Assembly (NCBI GenBank): GCA_009693345.1
Contig: SHXL01000006.1
Span: 1-30,191, forward strand
Direction: 5' to 3'
DNA: 30,191 bases
Source of the DNA: Betaproteobacteria bacterium
Lineage (GTDB): Bacteria > Pseudomonadota > Gammaproteobacteria > Burkholderiales > SG8-39
Under the pieces are notes generated by a model. That model saw only the letters and a list, made by a program, of their open reading frames with translations. It was not told the origin of the DNA and ran no database searches. The first letter of the stretch is position 1. Every line of letters begins with the position of its first letter. The translations under genes and the position numbers were made by a program. Below are positions 14,665 to 22,661 of the stretch, piece by piece.

Positions 14665-15456
14665 TCACTCGGGTTTGATGCCCGCGTCGCGGATGACCTT
14701 GCCCCACTTGGCGCTTTCCGCGCGCACGAACACCGCGAACTCCTCGGGCGTGTCGCCGGCGATGCTGGAGCCGGTATTCTCGACCTGCCCTTTCACGTGC
14801 GGCGCGGCGACCGCAAGTGCTTTCAACTTGCCGGCCTTGATCGACGCTACCACCACCTGCGGCACCACGAAGGCGGCGATCACCTGCCCGCCCAGCAGGT
14901 CCGGGAGCTCCGCGTTCACCCCCTTGGACGGTACTTCCAGCATCTTGATGCCGGCGTCGAACTTGATCCATTCGCCTACCAGCTGGCTGATGCTGCCCGG
15001 CCCGGCGGAGGCGTAGGTCAGCTCGCCGGGTCTTGCCTTCGTCCTTTCGAGGAACTCCTTCACCGACGAGACCGGCAGGGACGGATTCACCACGAAGACG
15101 AGCGGAGTCATGGTGAAGCGCGACACCGGAGCGAGTTCCTAGCCGAGCCGGCAGCACGGATCGGGCTTGAGGGCGTCGACAATGGCGTTGTTGATCAGCG
15201 CGAGGAACATGGTGTGGCCGTCGGGCGCCGCCTTGGCCGCTTCGCGCGCGGCGATCAGGCCGTTCGCGCCGGGGCGGTTCTCGACGATCACCGGCTGGCC
15301 GAGCGCGTCGGCGAGCTTCTGGCCGATCTGGCGGGCGCGGATGTCGGGCGAACTGCCCGGCGGCGCAGGCACCAGGATGCGCATCGGCTTGCTGGGAAAG
15401 CCCTAGCCAAGGGAAAGGGCGCTCCAGAGCGCAAAAAAGGCGGCGGCGAAAATCCT
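14665..15456 (-). pseudogene. Bug/TctC-family binding protein, broken by two amber codons and an internal deletion
   Basis: One continuous minus-strand frame of 264 codons reads as a TTT-family binding protein. It starts MRIFAAAFFALWSALSLG, then TAG (15403-15405), then GFPSKPMRILVPAPPG through LKPDPCCRLG, then TAG (15140-15142), then ELAPVSRFTMTP to the normal ending WGKVIRDAGIKPE. Both stops fall where functional relatives have ordinary residues (signal-peptide cleavage region, and just before APVSRF). In addition, about 45-55 residues expected between KLKALAVAA and TPEEFAVFVRAE (the PxVPTxxE...G..APAGTP region) are missing. The frame is otherwise undamaged, so inactivation is probably recent. 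A sequencing error could explain one stop but not the deletion. Confidence 0.85.
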
Positions 15457-15507
15457 CATGATCTCCTCCATTTCGACCGCGTGCAGACTGTATCGCATCC
15501 GGGGCGA

Positions 15508-15513
15508 TAGAAT
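15508..15513 (+). promoter_or_regulatory. -10-like hexamer for the aldo/keto reductase
   Basis: TAGAAT, six bases (CCGGCG), then ATG at 15520. Same hexamer and spacing as at 7674. No Shine-Dalgarno sequence fits in the gap, so a leaderless transcript is plausible. No clear -35. Confidence 0.4.
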
Positions 15514-15519
15514 CCGGCG

Positions 15520-16500
15520 ATGAAATTCAAACCCCTCGGCCGCACCGGCGTGCAAGTCTCTGAACTGTGTTTCGGCACCATGTCTTTCGGCGGCGACGCC
15601 GACCACGCCGCTGCCGCGGCCATGTACAAGGCCAGCCGCAATGCGGGCATCAATTTCTTCGACACGGCCGACCAGTACTCGAAGGGCAAGTCCGAGGAAA
15701 TCCTTGGCGCGCTGATGCGCGGCCACCGCAACGACCTGGTGATCACCACCAAGTGCTTCAATCCGACGGGCGACGACGTCAACGCGCGCGGCACCTCCCG
15801 CCGCCACGTCATCCGCGCGGTGGAAGCGAGCCTGAAGCGGCTGCAGACGGATCGCGTCGAGGTGTTCTTCCTGCACCACTACGACAAGCGCACGCCGCTC
15901 GAGGAATCGGTGCGCGCGCTGGAAGACCTGGTGCGCTCAGGCAAGGTCCTTTACCCGGCGGTCAGCAACTGGTCGGCCTGGCAGACGCAGCGCGCCGTGG
16001 ATCTCCAGGAGCGTCACAACTGGGCACGGCTGCAGTTGGTCCAGCCGATGTACAACCTGGTCAAGCGCCAGGCCGAGGTCGAGCTGCTGCCGATGGCCGA
16101 GGCCAACGGCATCGGCGTCATCCCCTACAGTCCTGCCGCCGCCGGCCTGCTCTCGGGCAAGTACTCGGGCAAGCAGGGGGCGAAAGCGGCGGGCCGCCTC
16201 AAAACCAACAAAAACTACGAGGCGCGCTACGGCGAGAAATGGGCCTTCGAAACAGCCGACAAGTTCGCCGCCTTCTGCAAGAAGAAAGGCCTGCACCCGG
16301 TGAGCGCCGCCGTCGCCTGGGTCGGCGCGCACCCGGCCATCACCGCGCCCATCGTCGGCGCGCGCAGCCTGGAGCAGCTGAAGGATTCGCTCAACGCGGT
16401 GAAAATCGACATGACGCCCGCGCTGCGCGCCGAGATCAGCGCGCTCTCGCGCACGCCCGCGCCGGCCACCGACCGGCTCGAGGAGCAGAAGGCGAAGTGA
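15520..16500 (+). CDS. Aldo/keto reductase
   Basis: NAD(P)H-dependent carbonyl reductase with a TIM-barrel fold, 326 residues, close to YajO/potassium-channel-beta-like AKRs. The catalytic tetrad is visible: Asp and Tyr in FDTADQY, Lys in VITTKCF and His in FFLHHYD. The C-terminal cofactor region is PIVGARSLEQLKDSL. Its TGA overlaps the GTG of the methyltransferase (GTGA), so the two are coupled. A degraded paralogue fragment lies at 9375-9521. Substrate unknown. Confidence 0.92.
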   Translation: MKFKPLGRTGVQVSELCFGTMSFGGDADHAAAAAMYKASRNAGINFFDTADQYSKGKSEEILGALMRGHRNDLVITTKCFNPTGDDVNARGTSRRHVIRAVEASLKRLQTDRVEVFFLHHYDKRTPLEESVRALEDLVRSGKVLYPAVSNWSAWQTQRAVDLQERHNWARLQLVQPMYNLVKRQAEVELLPMAEANGIGVIPYSPAAAGLLSGKYSGKQGAKAAGRLKTNKNYEARYGEKWAFETADKFAAFCKKKGLHPVSAAVAWVGAHPAITAPIVGARSLEQLKDSLNAVKIDMTPALRAEISALSRTPAPATDRLEEQKAK

Positions 16501-17030
16501 AGCTCAACCTCGGCTGCGGGCAGAATCGGCTGGAGGGCTACGTCAACGCGGACCGCGAGCCGGTGGTGGAACCCGACGTGGTCATGGACATGGAGGACTT
16601 TCCCTGGCCGTTCGACTCCGACAGCGTGGACGAGGTCGTCGCCAACCACGTGCTCGAGCACGTCGGCGCCACCGCCAACGTCTTCATCGGCGTCATGCAG
16701 GAGCTCTACCGCATCTGCCGCGCCGGCGCGACGATCCACATCGCGGTGCCGCACCCGCGGCACAATTTTTTCCTCGACGACCCGACCCACGTGCGCGCCG
16801 TCACGCCCATGGTCGTGTCGCTGTTCTCCAAGGAAAACTGCCTCAGGTGGAAGGCGACCGGCGCCGCCAACTCGCCGCTCGCGCTCTATGCCGATGTCGA
16901 TTTCAGGCTGCTCGACTGGAAGGTGATCGTGGACGAGAGGTTCAAGGATCATCCGAATCTCGAGGAGATGCTCGAGCGCTACAACAACATCGCCACCGAG
17001 TACCGCATGGTGCTGGAGGTGATCAAGTAG
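16497..17030 (+). CDS. SAM-dependent methyltransferase-like protein
   Basis: About 177 residues. Starts at GTG 16497, overlapping the reductase stop, with KLNLGCGQN as the SAM-binding glycine loop, NADREP as the acidic loop position, and SVDEVVANHVLEHV, the post-II motif of type-11 methyltransferases and of small SAM proteins in surface-polysaccharide loci. IAVPHPRHNFFLDDPTHVR is the usual His-rich segment of this subgroup. No leader or membrane segment. The methyl acceptor cannot be inferred. The longer open frame back to 15567 is only the +1 frame of the reductase. Confidence 0.82.
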   Translation: MKLNLGCGQNRLEGYVNADREPVVEPDVVMDMEDFPWPFDSDSVDEVVANHVLEHVGATANVFIGVMQELYRICRAGATIHIAVPHPRHNFFLDDPTHVRAVTPMVVSLFSKENCLRWKATGAANSPLALYADVDFRLLDWKVIVDERFKDHPNLEEMLERYNNIATEYRMVLEVIK

Positions 17031-17054
17031 CCTCCGTGCCGCGCCGCCAATCGG

Positions 17055-17185
17055 CTACTTGCTGATCGCCAGCTTCACGCCGAAACCCACCAGCATGGTG
17101 CCGGCGATCTTGTTGAGCCACCCGGTTACACGCGGACTGGCCCGCATGCGCTCGGCGGCAAAGTGCATGATGAACGAGATCGAGA
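17055..17185 (-). pseudogene. LysE/RhtB-family exporter C-terminal remnant
   Basis: The minus strand reads SFSISFIMHFAAERMRASP, then RVTGWLNKIAGTMLVGFGVK, LAISK and TAG. The pattern RLRASPRVxxWLNxxxGxxLVGxGxxLA is the end of LysE-family amino-acid exporters. Only about 43 residues remain, with no start codon in a sensible place, and the Bug gene ends 42 bp upstream. It appears to be a leftover after deletion. Confidence 0.65.
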
Positions 17186-17226
17186 AACTCGTTGCCGACC
17201 ATGGTTTCGGCGAGGGCCCTGCTTGT

Positions 17227-18216
17227 TCAGTCCAGCGTCACGCCCAGCTCGCGCGCGATGGCGACCCATTGCGGACCGACCTCGCGGTTCAGTTTCTCGA
17301 ACTCCTCCGCCGTCCAGGGTTTCGCGCGCAGGCCGAAATTCTGGTTGAGCGCGCTGATGCGCGGCGTCTCGGCGGCTTCCTGGTTGAGCGCGGAGATGCG
17401 GTTGACGATATCGCGCGGCAGCCCGGCGGGGCCGAACATGCCGATCCACCCCTGGATGACGAACACCGGTTCCTTGAAGCCCTGCTCCGCGTAGGTCGGC
17501 ACCTCCGGCAGGCGCGGCGAGCGCAGCAGCGTCGGCACGGCGATCGGCCGCACCTTGCCCGACTGCAGGTGCGGCAGCATCGCCCCGATGCTGCCGAGCG
17601 CCGAGGTGATCTGGCCCGAGGCGAGGTCGGTCCACATCGGTGATTCGCCCTTGTAGTGCACCGCCTCGACCTGCGTGCCGTAGAGCTTGTTCAACTGCTG
17701 CGCCACCATGTGCGGGTAGGAACCCGCGGAGTAGTTGCCCATGGTGACGCGCTCGCGCTTCGCCAGCTCGACGAACTCACGCATGTTCGCCGCCTTCACC
17801 CCCGCCGCCACCGCTAGCGGCAGGTGCCCGGAATCGAAGCCCGAGACATAGGTGAAATCCTTGTCCGGGTCGTAGGGCATCTTCTTGTACAGCACGCGGT
17901 TCTGGTTGATCGCCGTCGAGATGGTGAAGAGGAAGGTGTAGCCGTCGGGCGCTGCCTTCGCCACTTCCGCGCACGCGATCATCGAGCCTGCGCCGGGCTT
18001 GTTCTCGACGATGAAGGTCTGCCCGAGCTTCTGCCCGAGCTGCTCGCCGTAGGCGCGCGCCAGCACGTCGGTGAGCCCGCCCGCCGGAAACCCGACGATG
18101 ATGCGCACCGGCTTCGCCGGCCAGGCCTGCGCGCGCACGCGCGATGGCGCGATCGCGGCCAGCGACAGGGCCGCGGAACCGGCGATGAATTGACGACGGC
18201 CGCTTCGGCGGGTCAT
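17227..18216 (-). CDS. Bug/TctC-family substrate-binding protein
   Basis: 329 residues, periplasmic binding component of the tripartite tricarboxylate transporter type. The N-terminus MTRRSGRRQFIAGSAALSLA has a twin-arginine-like GRRQFIAG leader with cleavage near RVRAQA. Family blocks: WPAKPVRIIVGFPAGGLTD, VENKPGAG, AAPDGYTFLF, VHYKGESPMWTDLASGQI and PTYAEQG. AGGAGG lies before the ATG. No TctA/TctB membrane genes are nearby, as is common for orphan Bug proteins. It is the last gene of the acid-sugar operon, so a four-carbon sugar acid or related carboxylate is a reasonable ligand guess. A 21-bp imperfect direct repeat (RISALNQ twice, 13 residues apart) lies near the C-terminus. Confidence 0.9.
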   Translation of the reverse strand: MTRRSGRRQFIAGSAALSLAAIAPSRVRAQAWPAKPVRIIVGFPAGGLTDVLARAYGEQLGQKLGQTFIVENKPGAGSMIACAEVAKAAPDGYTFLFTISTAINQNRVLYKKMPYDPDKDFTYVSGFDSGHLPLAVAAGVKAANMREFVELAKRERVTMGNYSAGSYPHMVAQQLNKLYGTQVEAVHYKGESPMWTDLASGQITSALGSIGAMLPHLQSGKVRPIAVPTLLRSPRLPEVPTYAEQGFKEPVFVIQGWIGMFGPAGLPRDIVNRISALNQEAAETPRISALNQNFGLRAKPWTAEEFEKLNREVGPQWVAIARELGVTLD

Positions 18217-18273
18217 GAGTTCCTCCTCGCTCTTGATGCTACGCCCATTGGCGCGGCATCCGGCACCGGAGCA

Positions 18274-18567
18274 TCACTTGGGATCAAGCTTGTCGTAGAT
18301 CCGCACGGCCTTGGCGGCGATCCACGGCGCGACGGTCCGGTCGAAGGTTTTGAAATGTTCTGCCGCCAGGTGCGCGTCGAAGGCCGCGCGGTCGGTGTAG
18401 ATCTCGTAGAGAAAGATGCGCTCCGGTTTCGCCGGATCGGCACAGACGTCGAACTGCAGGCAACCCGGCTCTTTCTCCCGGCTGGCGGTGGCGTTGGCAA
18501 TCATTTGCGCGCGGAATTCAACGAGCTTCTCCGCCTTGATGTCGAACTCGACCGTGACGACGTACAT
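18274..18567 (-). CDS. Antibiotic-biosynthesis-monooxygenase (ABM) domain protein
   Basis: 97 residues with the ferredoxin-like ABM/LsrG/YgiN fold: MYVVTVEFDIKAEK at the first strand, REKEPGCLQFDVCAD, ERIFLYEIYTDRAAFDAHL and HFKTF. Such proteins include quinol monooxygenases, LsrG-type isomerases and stress-induced dimers. It starts 11 bp after otnC with GGAAGG ahead of the ATG. In this operon it may act on a reactive keto intermediate. LsrG isomerises a phosphorylated keto compound, which makes an isomerase role conceivable, but this is inference. Confidence 0.85.
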   Translation of the reverse strand: MYVVTVEFDIKAEKLVEFRAQMIANATASREKEPGCLQFDVCADPAKPERIFLYEIYTDRAAFDAHLAAEHFKTFDRTVAPWIAAKAVRIYDKLDPK

Positions 18568-18578
18568 GTGCCTTCCTT

Positions 18579-19211
18579 TCAGACGGGGTATTTCTTGCGC
18601 AGCTCGGCGACCTGCTCCGGCGTGAGGCAGCGGACTTTCTCGTGCCGCAACAGCAGGAAGAGCTTTGCGGTCGCCTCGAGTTCCTCGATTGCGTCTGCCG
18701 CCGCGGACAGCGACGAGCCGGCGACCACCGGACCGTGGTTGGCGAGCAGTACGGCGTGATGCTTCCCCGCGAACCCGCGCACCGCCTGCGCGAGCGCCAT
18801 ATCGCCCGGCGCATAATAGGGAACCAGCGGCAGGCTGCCGATACGCATCACGTAGTAGGCGGTGAGCGGCGGCAATACATCGGCGGGATCCACGCCTTCC
18901 AGTACCGAGACCGCGACCGAATGCGTCGAATGCAAGTGAACGACGGCCGCGCTCTTCGCCCGCTCCTCATACATCGCGAGGTGCAGGAACGCTTCCTTGG
19001 ACGGCGCGTCGCCGGACAACAGCTTGCCCTGCCAGTCGAGTTTGGAAAGCCGTGCCGGATCAAGCCGGCCAAGGGTCGAGCCGGTCGGCGTGAGCAGCCA
19101 TCCGTCGTCGCATTTCGCGCTCACGTTGCCGGTCGAGCCGTGCGTCAGGCCGCGCTCGTAAATCGACGCGCCGAGGCGGCAGATGTCTTCCCGCAGCTTC
19201 GCTTCGCTCAT
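18579..19211 (-). CDS. otnC: 3-oxo-tetronate 4-phosphate decarboxylase (class II aldolase family)
   Basis: Decarboxylates 3-oxo-tetronate 4-phosphate to dihydroxyacetone phosphate. 210 residues, the standard size. It has GLTHGSTGNVSAK (21-33) for phosphate binding, a candidate catalytic Glu73 in SKEAFLHL, zinc ligands His92 and His94 in VHLHSTHS, and His159 in LANHGPV. The ATG overlaps the otnK stop (ATGA), so the two are translationally coupled. The OtnK-OtnC pairing is the diagnostic context; by sequence alone it could be another class II aldolase such as a fuculose-phosphate aldolase relative. Confidence 0.88.
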   Translation of the reverse strand: MSEAKLREDICRLGASIYERGLTHGSTGNVSAKCDDGWLLTPTGSTLGRLDPARLSKLDWQGKLLSGDAPSKEAFLHLAMYEERAKSAAVVHLHSTHSVAVSVLEGVDPADVLPPLTAYYVMRIGSLPLVPYYAPGDMALAQAVRGFAGKHHAVLLANHGPVVAGSSLSAAADAIEELEATAKLFLLLRHEKVRCLTPEQVAELRKKYPV

Positions 19212-20452
19212 GGTTGCATTCCCAGGGCCTTGTCGAAGAAATCCACGGCACCGAAGTTACCCGATTTGAGCGCAAGCGCGAGCCGGGGCTCGCCTATCGG
19301 GTACGTCCAGGGCACGCCAGGATCGATCTGCGCGCCGATCCTCAACGCGCTCACGCCGAGCGCATTAACCACCGCGCCCGAGGTCTCGCCGCCCGCAACG
19401 ACGAGGCGGCGCACGCCCTGCTCCACCAGACCCTTTGCGATTCGCGCCAGGCACTGCTCCACCAGCTCACCCGCGCGCTGCGCGCCGAGCCGCGATTGCA
19501 CCTTGCGCACCGCGTCGGGCTCGGCGGTTGCGTACACCAGCACCGCTCCCGCGGCGAGCAATGGTCCGGCCCACGCGAGCGCGGCGGCGGCAAGATTCAC
19601 GCCGTCGGCGAGTTGCAGCGGATCGATGCGAAACGATGGGCGAGCCTTCATCCAGTGCGCTACCTGCGCGTTGGATTGCGCCGAGCAACTGCCCGAAAGC
19701 ACGGCGGCGTGACCGCCTACTGCGGGAATCGCGGCATCGCCGCCCTTGCGGATGCCGAAGTTCGCGGGCAAACCCATGGCGATGCCAGAACCACCCGTGA
19801 GCAACGGCAGTTCTGCGCAGGCGGCGCCCAGCGCGAGCAGATCTTCGTCCGCCACAGCATCGACGATCGCATAAGTGTGGCCTGACTCCTTGAGATTCTT
19901 GAACGCCTCGCGCATCGCAGCGGCACCCTGCCGCACCGTCGGCAGCGCAACGAGATCGACTTTGTGTTTCGTCTGGCGGCCGAGCACGCGCGCGAGGTTC
20001 GCATCGCGCATCGGCGTGAGCGGATGGTCCTTCATCGGCGATTCCGACAGCAGCTGCTCGCCGACGAACAGATGCCCGAGGTAGACGGTGCGCTTGTTGG
20101 TCGGGAACGCCGGACAGGCGACCGTGAATGACGCGCCCATCGCGCCGAGCAGCGCGTCCGCGACCGGGCCGATGTTGCCCGCGTCGGTCGAATCGAAGGT
20201 GGAGCAGTATTTGAAAAGGATCTGCCGCGCGCCCTGCTTGCGCAGCCATTCGAGCGCCGCGAGCGATTGCGCCACCGCCTCAGCGGCGGGTGCGGTGCGC
20301 GATTTCAACGCCACCACCACTGCGTCGGCATCAACCTGCCCCAGTCCCGCGGGCACGCCGATCACCTGCACCGTGCGCATGCCCGCGTTCTGCAGCATCA
20401 GCGCGACGTCGGTCGCGCCGGTGAGGTCATCAGCGATGCAGCCGAGATGCAT
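19208..20452 (-). CDS. otnK: 3-oxo-tetronate kinase (four-carbon acid sugar kinase)
   Basis: Phosphorylates 3-oxo-tetronate at O4 with ATP. About 414 residues, matching the family. The N-terminal acid-sugar-binding domain opens with LGCIADDLTGATDVA and contains FKYCSTFDSTDAGNIGPVAD. The C-terminal nucleotide-binding domain has VLSGSCSAQSNAQV and VAGGETSGAVVNALG. I chose the ATG at 20452, 7 bp after the Gfo/Idh stop; the longer frame to 20506 overlaps that gene. Coupled to otnC by ATGA. Confidence 0.9.
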   Translation of the reverse strand: MHLGCIADDLTGATDVALMLQNAGMRTVQVIGVPAGLGQVDADAVVVALKSRTAPAAEAVAQSLAALEWLRKQGARQILFKYCSTFDSTDAGNIGPVADALLGAMGASFTVACPAFPTNKRTVYLGHLFVGEQLLSESPMKDHPLTPMRDANLARVLGRQTKHKVDLVALPTVRQGAAAMREAFKNLKESGHTYAIVDAVADEDLLALGAACAELPLLTGGSGIAMGLPANFGIRKGGDAAIPAVGGHAAVLSGSCSAQSNAQVAHWMKARPSFRIDPLQLADGVNLAAAALAWAGPLLAAGAVLVYATAEPDAVRKVQSRLGAQRAGELVEQCLARIAKGLVEQGVRRLVVAGGETSGAVVNALGVSALRIGAQIDPGVPWTYPIGEPRLALALKSGNFGAVDFFDKALGMQP

Positions 20453-20459
20453 CAGCGCA

Positions 20460-21503
20460 TCACCCGGGATTGAAGCCGGCGACCTCGATGCGGCGCCCCT
20501 CGGCATGCGAGGCGTACACCGCTTCGAGCAGTTTCATGTTGGCGAGGTAATCGCGGCCGGAATTCTCAAGAGGGGTTTTTCTCAATAAATGATTGACCAC
20601 ATGCGCCTGCAGCGCGTCGCAAGCGCCTCCGCCGAAGGTGTCGTCGCGGCCGCGGTCGTAGCGGTGCTCCGCTTCGTCCTTATGGTGCGGTTTCCACCAC
20701 AGGCGCGCCTCGCCGTCCAGGCGCAGTACGCCCGCCGAACCCTTCAACCAGCACTCGCCCATGGTGCGCCTGGGATTCTGCGCCACGTGGTCGTTCAGGC
20801 GGTTGCCGTCAAACAGGCCGGTGGCGCCGCCCTCGAACTCGAACACGATATAGCCGGCGTCTTCGCCCGCGATGACCGGGTTCATCTTGCGCAGCCGCGC
20901 CGTCACCGCGCTGACTTCGCCCATCAGGTAGCGGAAGGTATCGATGAGGTGGATTGCAGTCTCGAAGACGAGAAAGCGTTCCATTCCCTGGAAGTAAGGT
21001 TGTCGCTCGAGGTAGGCGCGCGGTCCCTGCCCATCCCCCGGCCGCAGCCGGAAAGCGATGGAATGCAGCGTGCCCAGGCGTCCGGCGTCTATCAGGCGGC
21101 GCGCTTCGCGAAAGTGCGGCATGAAGCGGAAGTTCTCGTGCACCGCCAACGTGATGCCTGCAGCACGCGCGACCGATTCGATCTCGAGCGCTTCGGCATA
21201 GCCGCGTCCGAACGGCTTCTGGCAGATCACCGCGATGCCGCCCCGCGCGGCCTCGCCGACGTACTCCCGGTGCGTGACCGGCGGCGTGACGATGTCAAGG
21301 AGGCCGGGCTTTTCGCGTTCGATCATCTCGGCGACGTCGCTGTAAACGCGTGGAATGCCGAATCGTTCGGCCAGCGCGCGGGCCTTGGCCTGATCGCGAT
21401 TGCAGATCGCTGCCAGCTCCACGCCCGGCATGCGCTTCCAGCCATCAAGTTGGAACTGGGTGAAGTAGCCCGCTCCAGCGACCGCAACGCGCAGATTGTT
21501 CAT
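20460..21503 (-). CDS. Gfo/Idh/MocA-family oxidoreductase
   Basis: 347 residues, NAD(P)-dependent sugar or sugar-acid dehydrogenase family. The Rossmann N-terminus VAVAGAGYFTQFQLDGW is followed by VTPPVTHREY, the catalytic-lysine motif as CQKPFGR (usually EKP), VHENFRFMPHF and the ETAIHLIDTFRYLMG helix. It lies 3 bp after the dehydrogenase gene on its 5' side. In the acid-sugar context it may oxidise or epimerise the starting sugar acid before OtnK. It may be the step supplied elsewhere by LtnD/OtnI, which are absent here. That link is inference. Confidence 0.88.
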   Translation of the reverse strand: MNNLRVAVAGAGYFTQFQLDGWKRMPGVELAAICNRDQAKARALAERFGIPRVYSDVAEMIEREKPGLLDIVTPPVTHREYVGEAARGGIAVICQKPFGRGYAEALEIESVARAAGITLAVHENFRFMPHFREARRLIDAGRLGTLHSIAFRLRPGDGQGPRAYLERQPYFQGMERFLVFETAIHLIDTFRYLMGEVSAVTARLRKMNPVIAGEDAGYIVFEFEGGATGLFDGNRLNDHVAQNPRRTMGECWLKGSAGVLRLDGEARLWWKPHHKDEAEHRYDRGRDDTFGGGACDALQAHVVNHLLRKTPLENSGRDYLANMKLLEAVYASHAEGRRIEVAGFNPG

Positions 21504-21506
21504 GGC

Positions 21507-22586
21507 CTAGAGATTCGAGAGCACTGCATCGCGGATGGCGGCGGTGCCATCCTTCCCGCCCAACTCAAAGGGCCGCATGCGCCCCGACGCAAACACCGCG
21601 TCGACCGCGCGCTCGAGCTTGCCCGCCGCCTGCGCGAGCGCCTCGTTGCCGGATCTGTCGGCGAGCCAGTCGAGCATCATGGCCGCCGAAAGGATGGTCG
21701 CCGTCGGATTGGCTTTGCCCTGTCCGAAAATGTCCGGCGCCGAGCCATGGCAGGGCTGGAACAGGCCGTGCGCATCGCCAACATCCGCCGAAGGGGCCAT
21801 GCCCATGCCGCCCACCAGCGCCGCAGCCTGGTCCGAGAGGATGTCGCCGAACATATTCTCCGTGACCATGACATCGAACATCCAGGGCTTGCGCACGAGA
21901 TCCAGCGCGGTGGCGTCCACATAGTGGTGCTTCGCCGCGACACCCGGATGGCGCGCCGCCACTTCGTCGAAGATCTTGCGGAAGAACGCCATTGAGACGA
22001 ACACGTTTGCCTTGTCGACGCAGGTGACGCTGCCCGGCTTGCCGCGCAGCTTGCGGCGCTCGGCGAGCCGAAACGCGAATTCATGCACGCGCTGCGATCC
22101 GGCCCGCGTGATCACCATCGTGTCGCGTGCTTCGCGGTCGCCCTCCACTACGCCCTTGCCGCGCGAAGCGAACAGACCCTCGGTGGACTCGCGGATCAGC
22201 ACCAGGTCGATGTCCTTGGCACGCGGATCGGCGAGCGCCGGCGGCACGCCGGGAATCGCGCGCGCGGGGCGCACGCCGGCGTAAAGTTCCAGTCGAAAGC
22301 GAAGATCGAGCTGCGGCGCGATCTCGGTGCCGTCCGGATAGCGGATCTCCGGCCAGCCCATGGCGCCAAAGAGAATCGCGTCGGCCGCCTTCGCCGCCGC
22401 GAAAGTCGCCTCGGGGAGCGCCTCGCCGCTCGCCTTGTAGTGCTGCGCGCCGGCCGGATGGTGCTTGAATTGCATGGAGAATCCCGCGCCGCGCTGCAGT
22501 TTTTCGAGTATCGGCAGGGTCGCGTCGATCACTTCAACGCCGATACCGTCGCCAGGCAGAACACAGATGTCGAAGACGGTTTTCAT
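21507..22586 (-). CDS. Isocitrate/isopropylmalate dehydrogenase-family protein (tartrate/malate-type candidate)
   Basis: About 359 residues of the beta-decarboxylating dehydrogenase family, cytoplasmic, NAD(P)- and divalent-metal-dependent. It has VLPGDGIGVEV, the substrate loop RESTEGLFASRGKG, the catalytic-lysine segment CVDKANVF, the metal-binding TENMFGDILSDQAA, and the cofactor motif HGSAPDIFGQGKANP. First gene of the operon 22586-17227. The ATG at 22586 is preferred over the TTG at 22625, which lies in the promoter region. Among relatives are tartrate dehydrogenase/decarboxylase and D-malate dehydrogenase; the operon context suggests a hydroxy-acid substrate rather than leucine synthesis. 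Confidence 0.88.
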   Translation of the reverse strand: MKTVFDICVLPGDGIGVEVIDATLPILEKLQRGAGFSMQFKHHPAGAQHYKASGEALPEATFAAAKAADAILFGAMGWPEIRYPDGTEIAPQLDLRFRLELYAGVRPARAIPGVPPALADPRAKDIDLVLIRESTEGLFASRGKGVVEGDREARDTMVITRAGSQRVHEFAFRLAERRKLRGKPGSVTCVDKANVFVSMAFFRKIFDEVAARHPGVAAKHHYVDATALDLVRKPWMFDVMVTENMFGDILSDQAAALVGGMGMAPSADVGDAHGLFQPCHGSAPDIFGQGKANPTATILSAAMMLDWLADRSGNEALAQAAGKLERAVDAVFASGRMRPFELGGKDGTAAIRDAVLSNL

Positions 22587-22592
22587 GTCAAT

Positions 22593-22625
22593 TTGGGACG
22601 CCCATGTATACGTAATATCGCCCAA
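22593..22625. promoter_or_regulatory. Candidate operator between the acid-sugar operon and the amidotransferase gene
   Basis: The palindrome GTATAC (22606-22611, extended as ATGTATACGT with one mismatched pair) is nested almost concentrically in an outer inverted repeat TTGGG (22593-22597) / CCCAA (22621-22625). GntR/FCD-type regulators of sugar-acid operons often bind sites built on GTATAC. No such regulator is encoded in the window. The site lies 6-39 bases before the ATG at 22586, a repressor-like position. Confidence 0.3.
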
Positions 22626-22649
22626 CGATCAACCCTGCCCGCAAACCTG

Positions 22650-22655
22650 CATAAT
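22650..22655 (+). promoter_or_regulatory. -10-like hexamer for the amidotransferase gene
   Basis: CATAAT (5/6 to TATAAT), six bases (TCGCCC), then ATG at 22662. Same geometry as at 6150, 7674, 15508 and 28772. No ribosome binding site is present. Confidence 0.42.
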
Positions 22656-22661
22656 TCGCCC

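Noticed and set aside
14665..15456. Amber recoding or pyrrolysine in the Bug gene
   Set aside because: TAG is used as an ordinary stop in several intact genes here, and the gene also lacks an internal segment, so pseudogene decay is simpler.
15567..16496. Long N-terminal extension of the methyltransferase
   Set aside because: This part is the +1 frame of the aldo/keto reductase; the methyltransferase fold begins at the GTG at 16497.
22083..22661. Extended N-terminus of the glutamine amidotransferase
   Set aside because: It is antisense to the dehydrogenase gene and would bury the nucleophilic Cys2.
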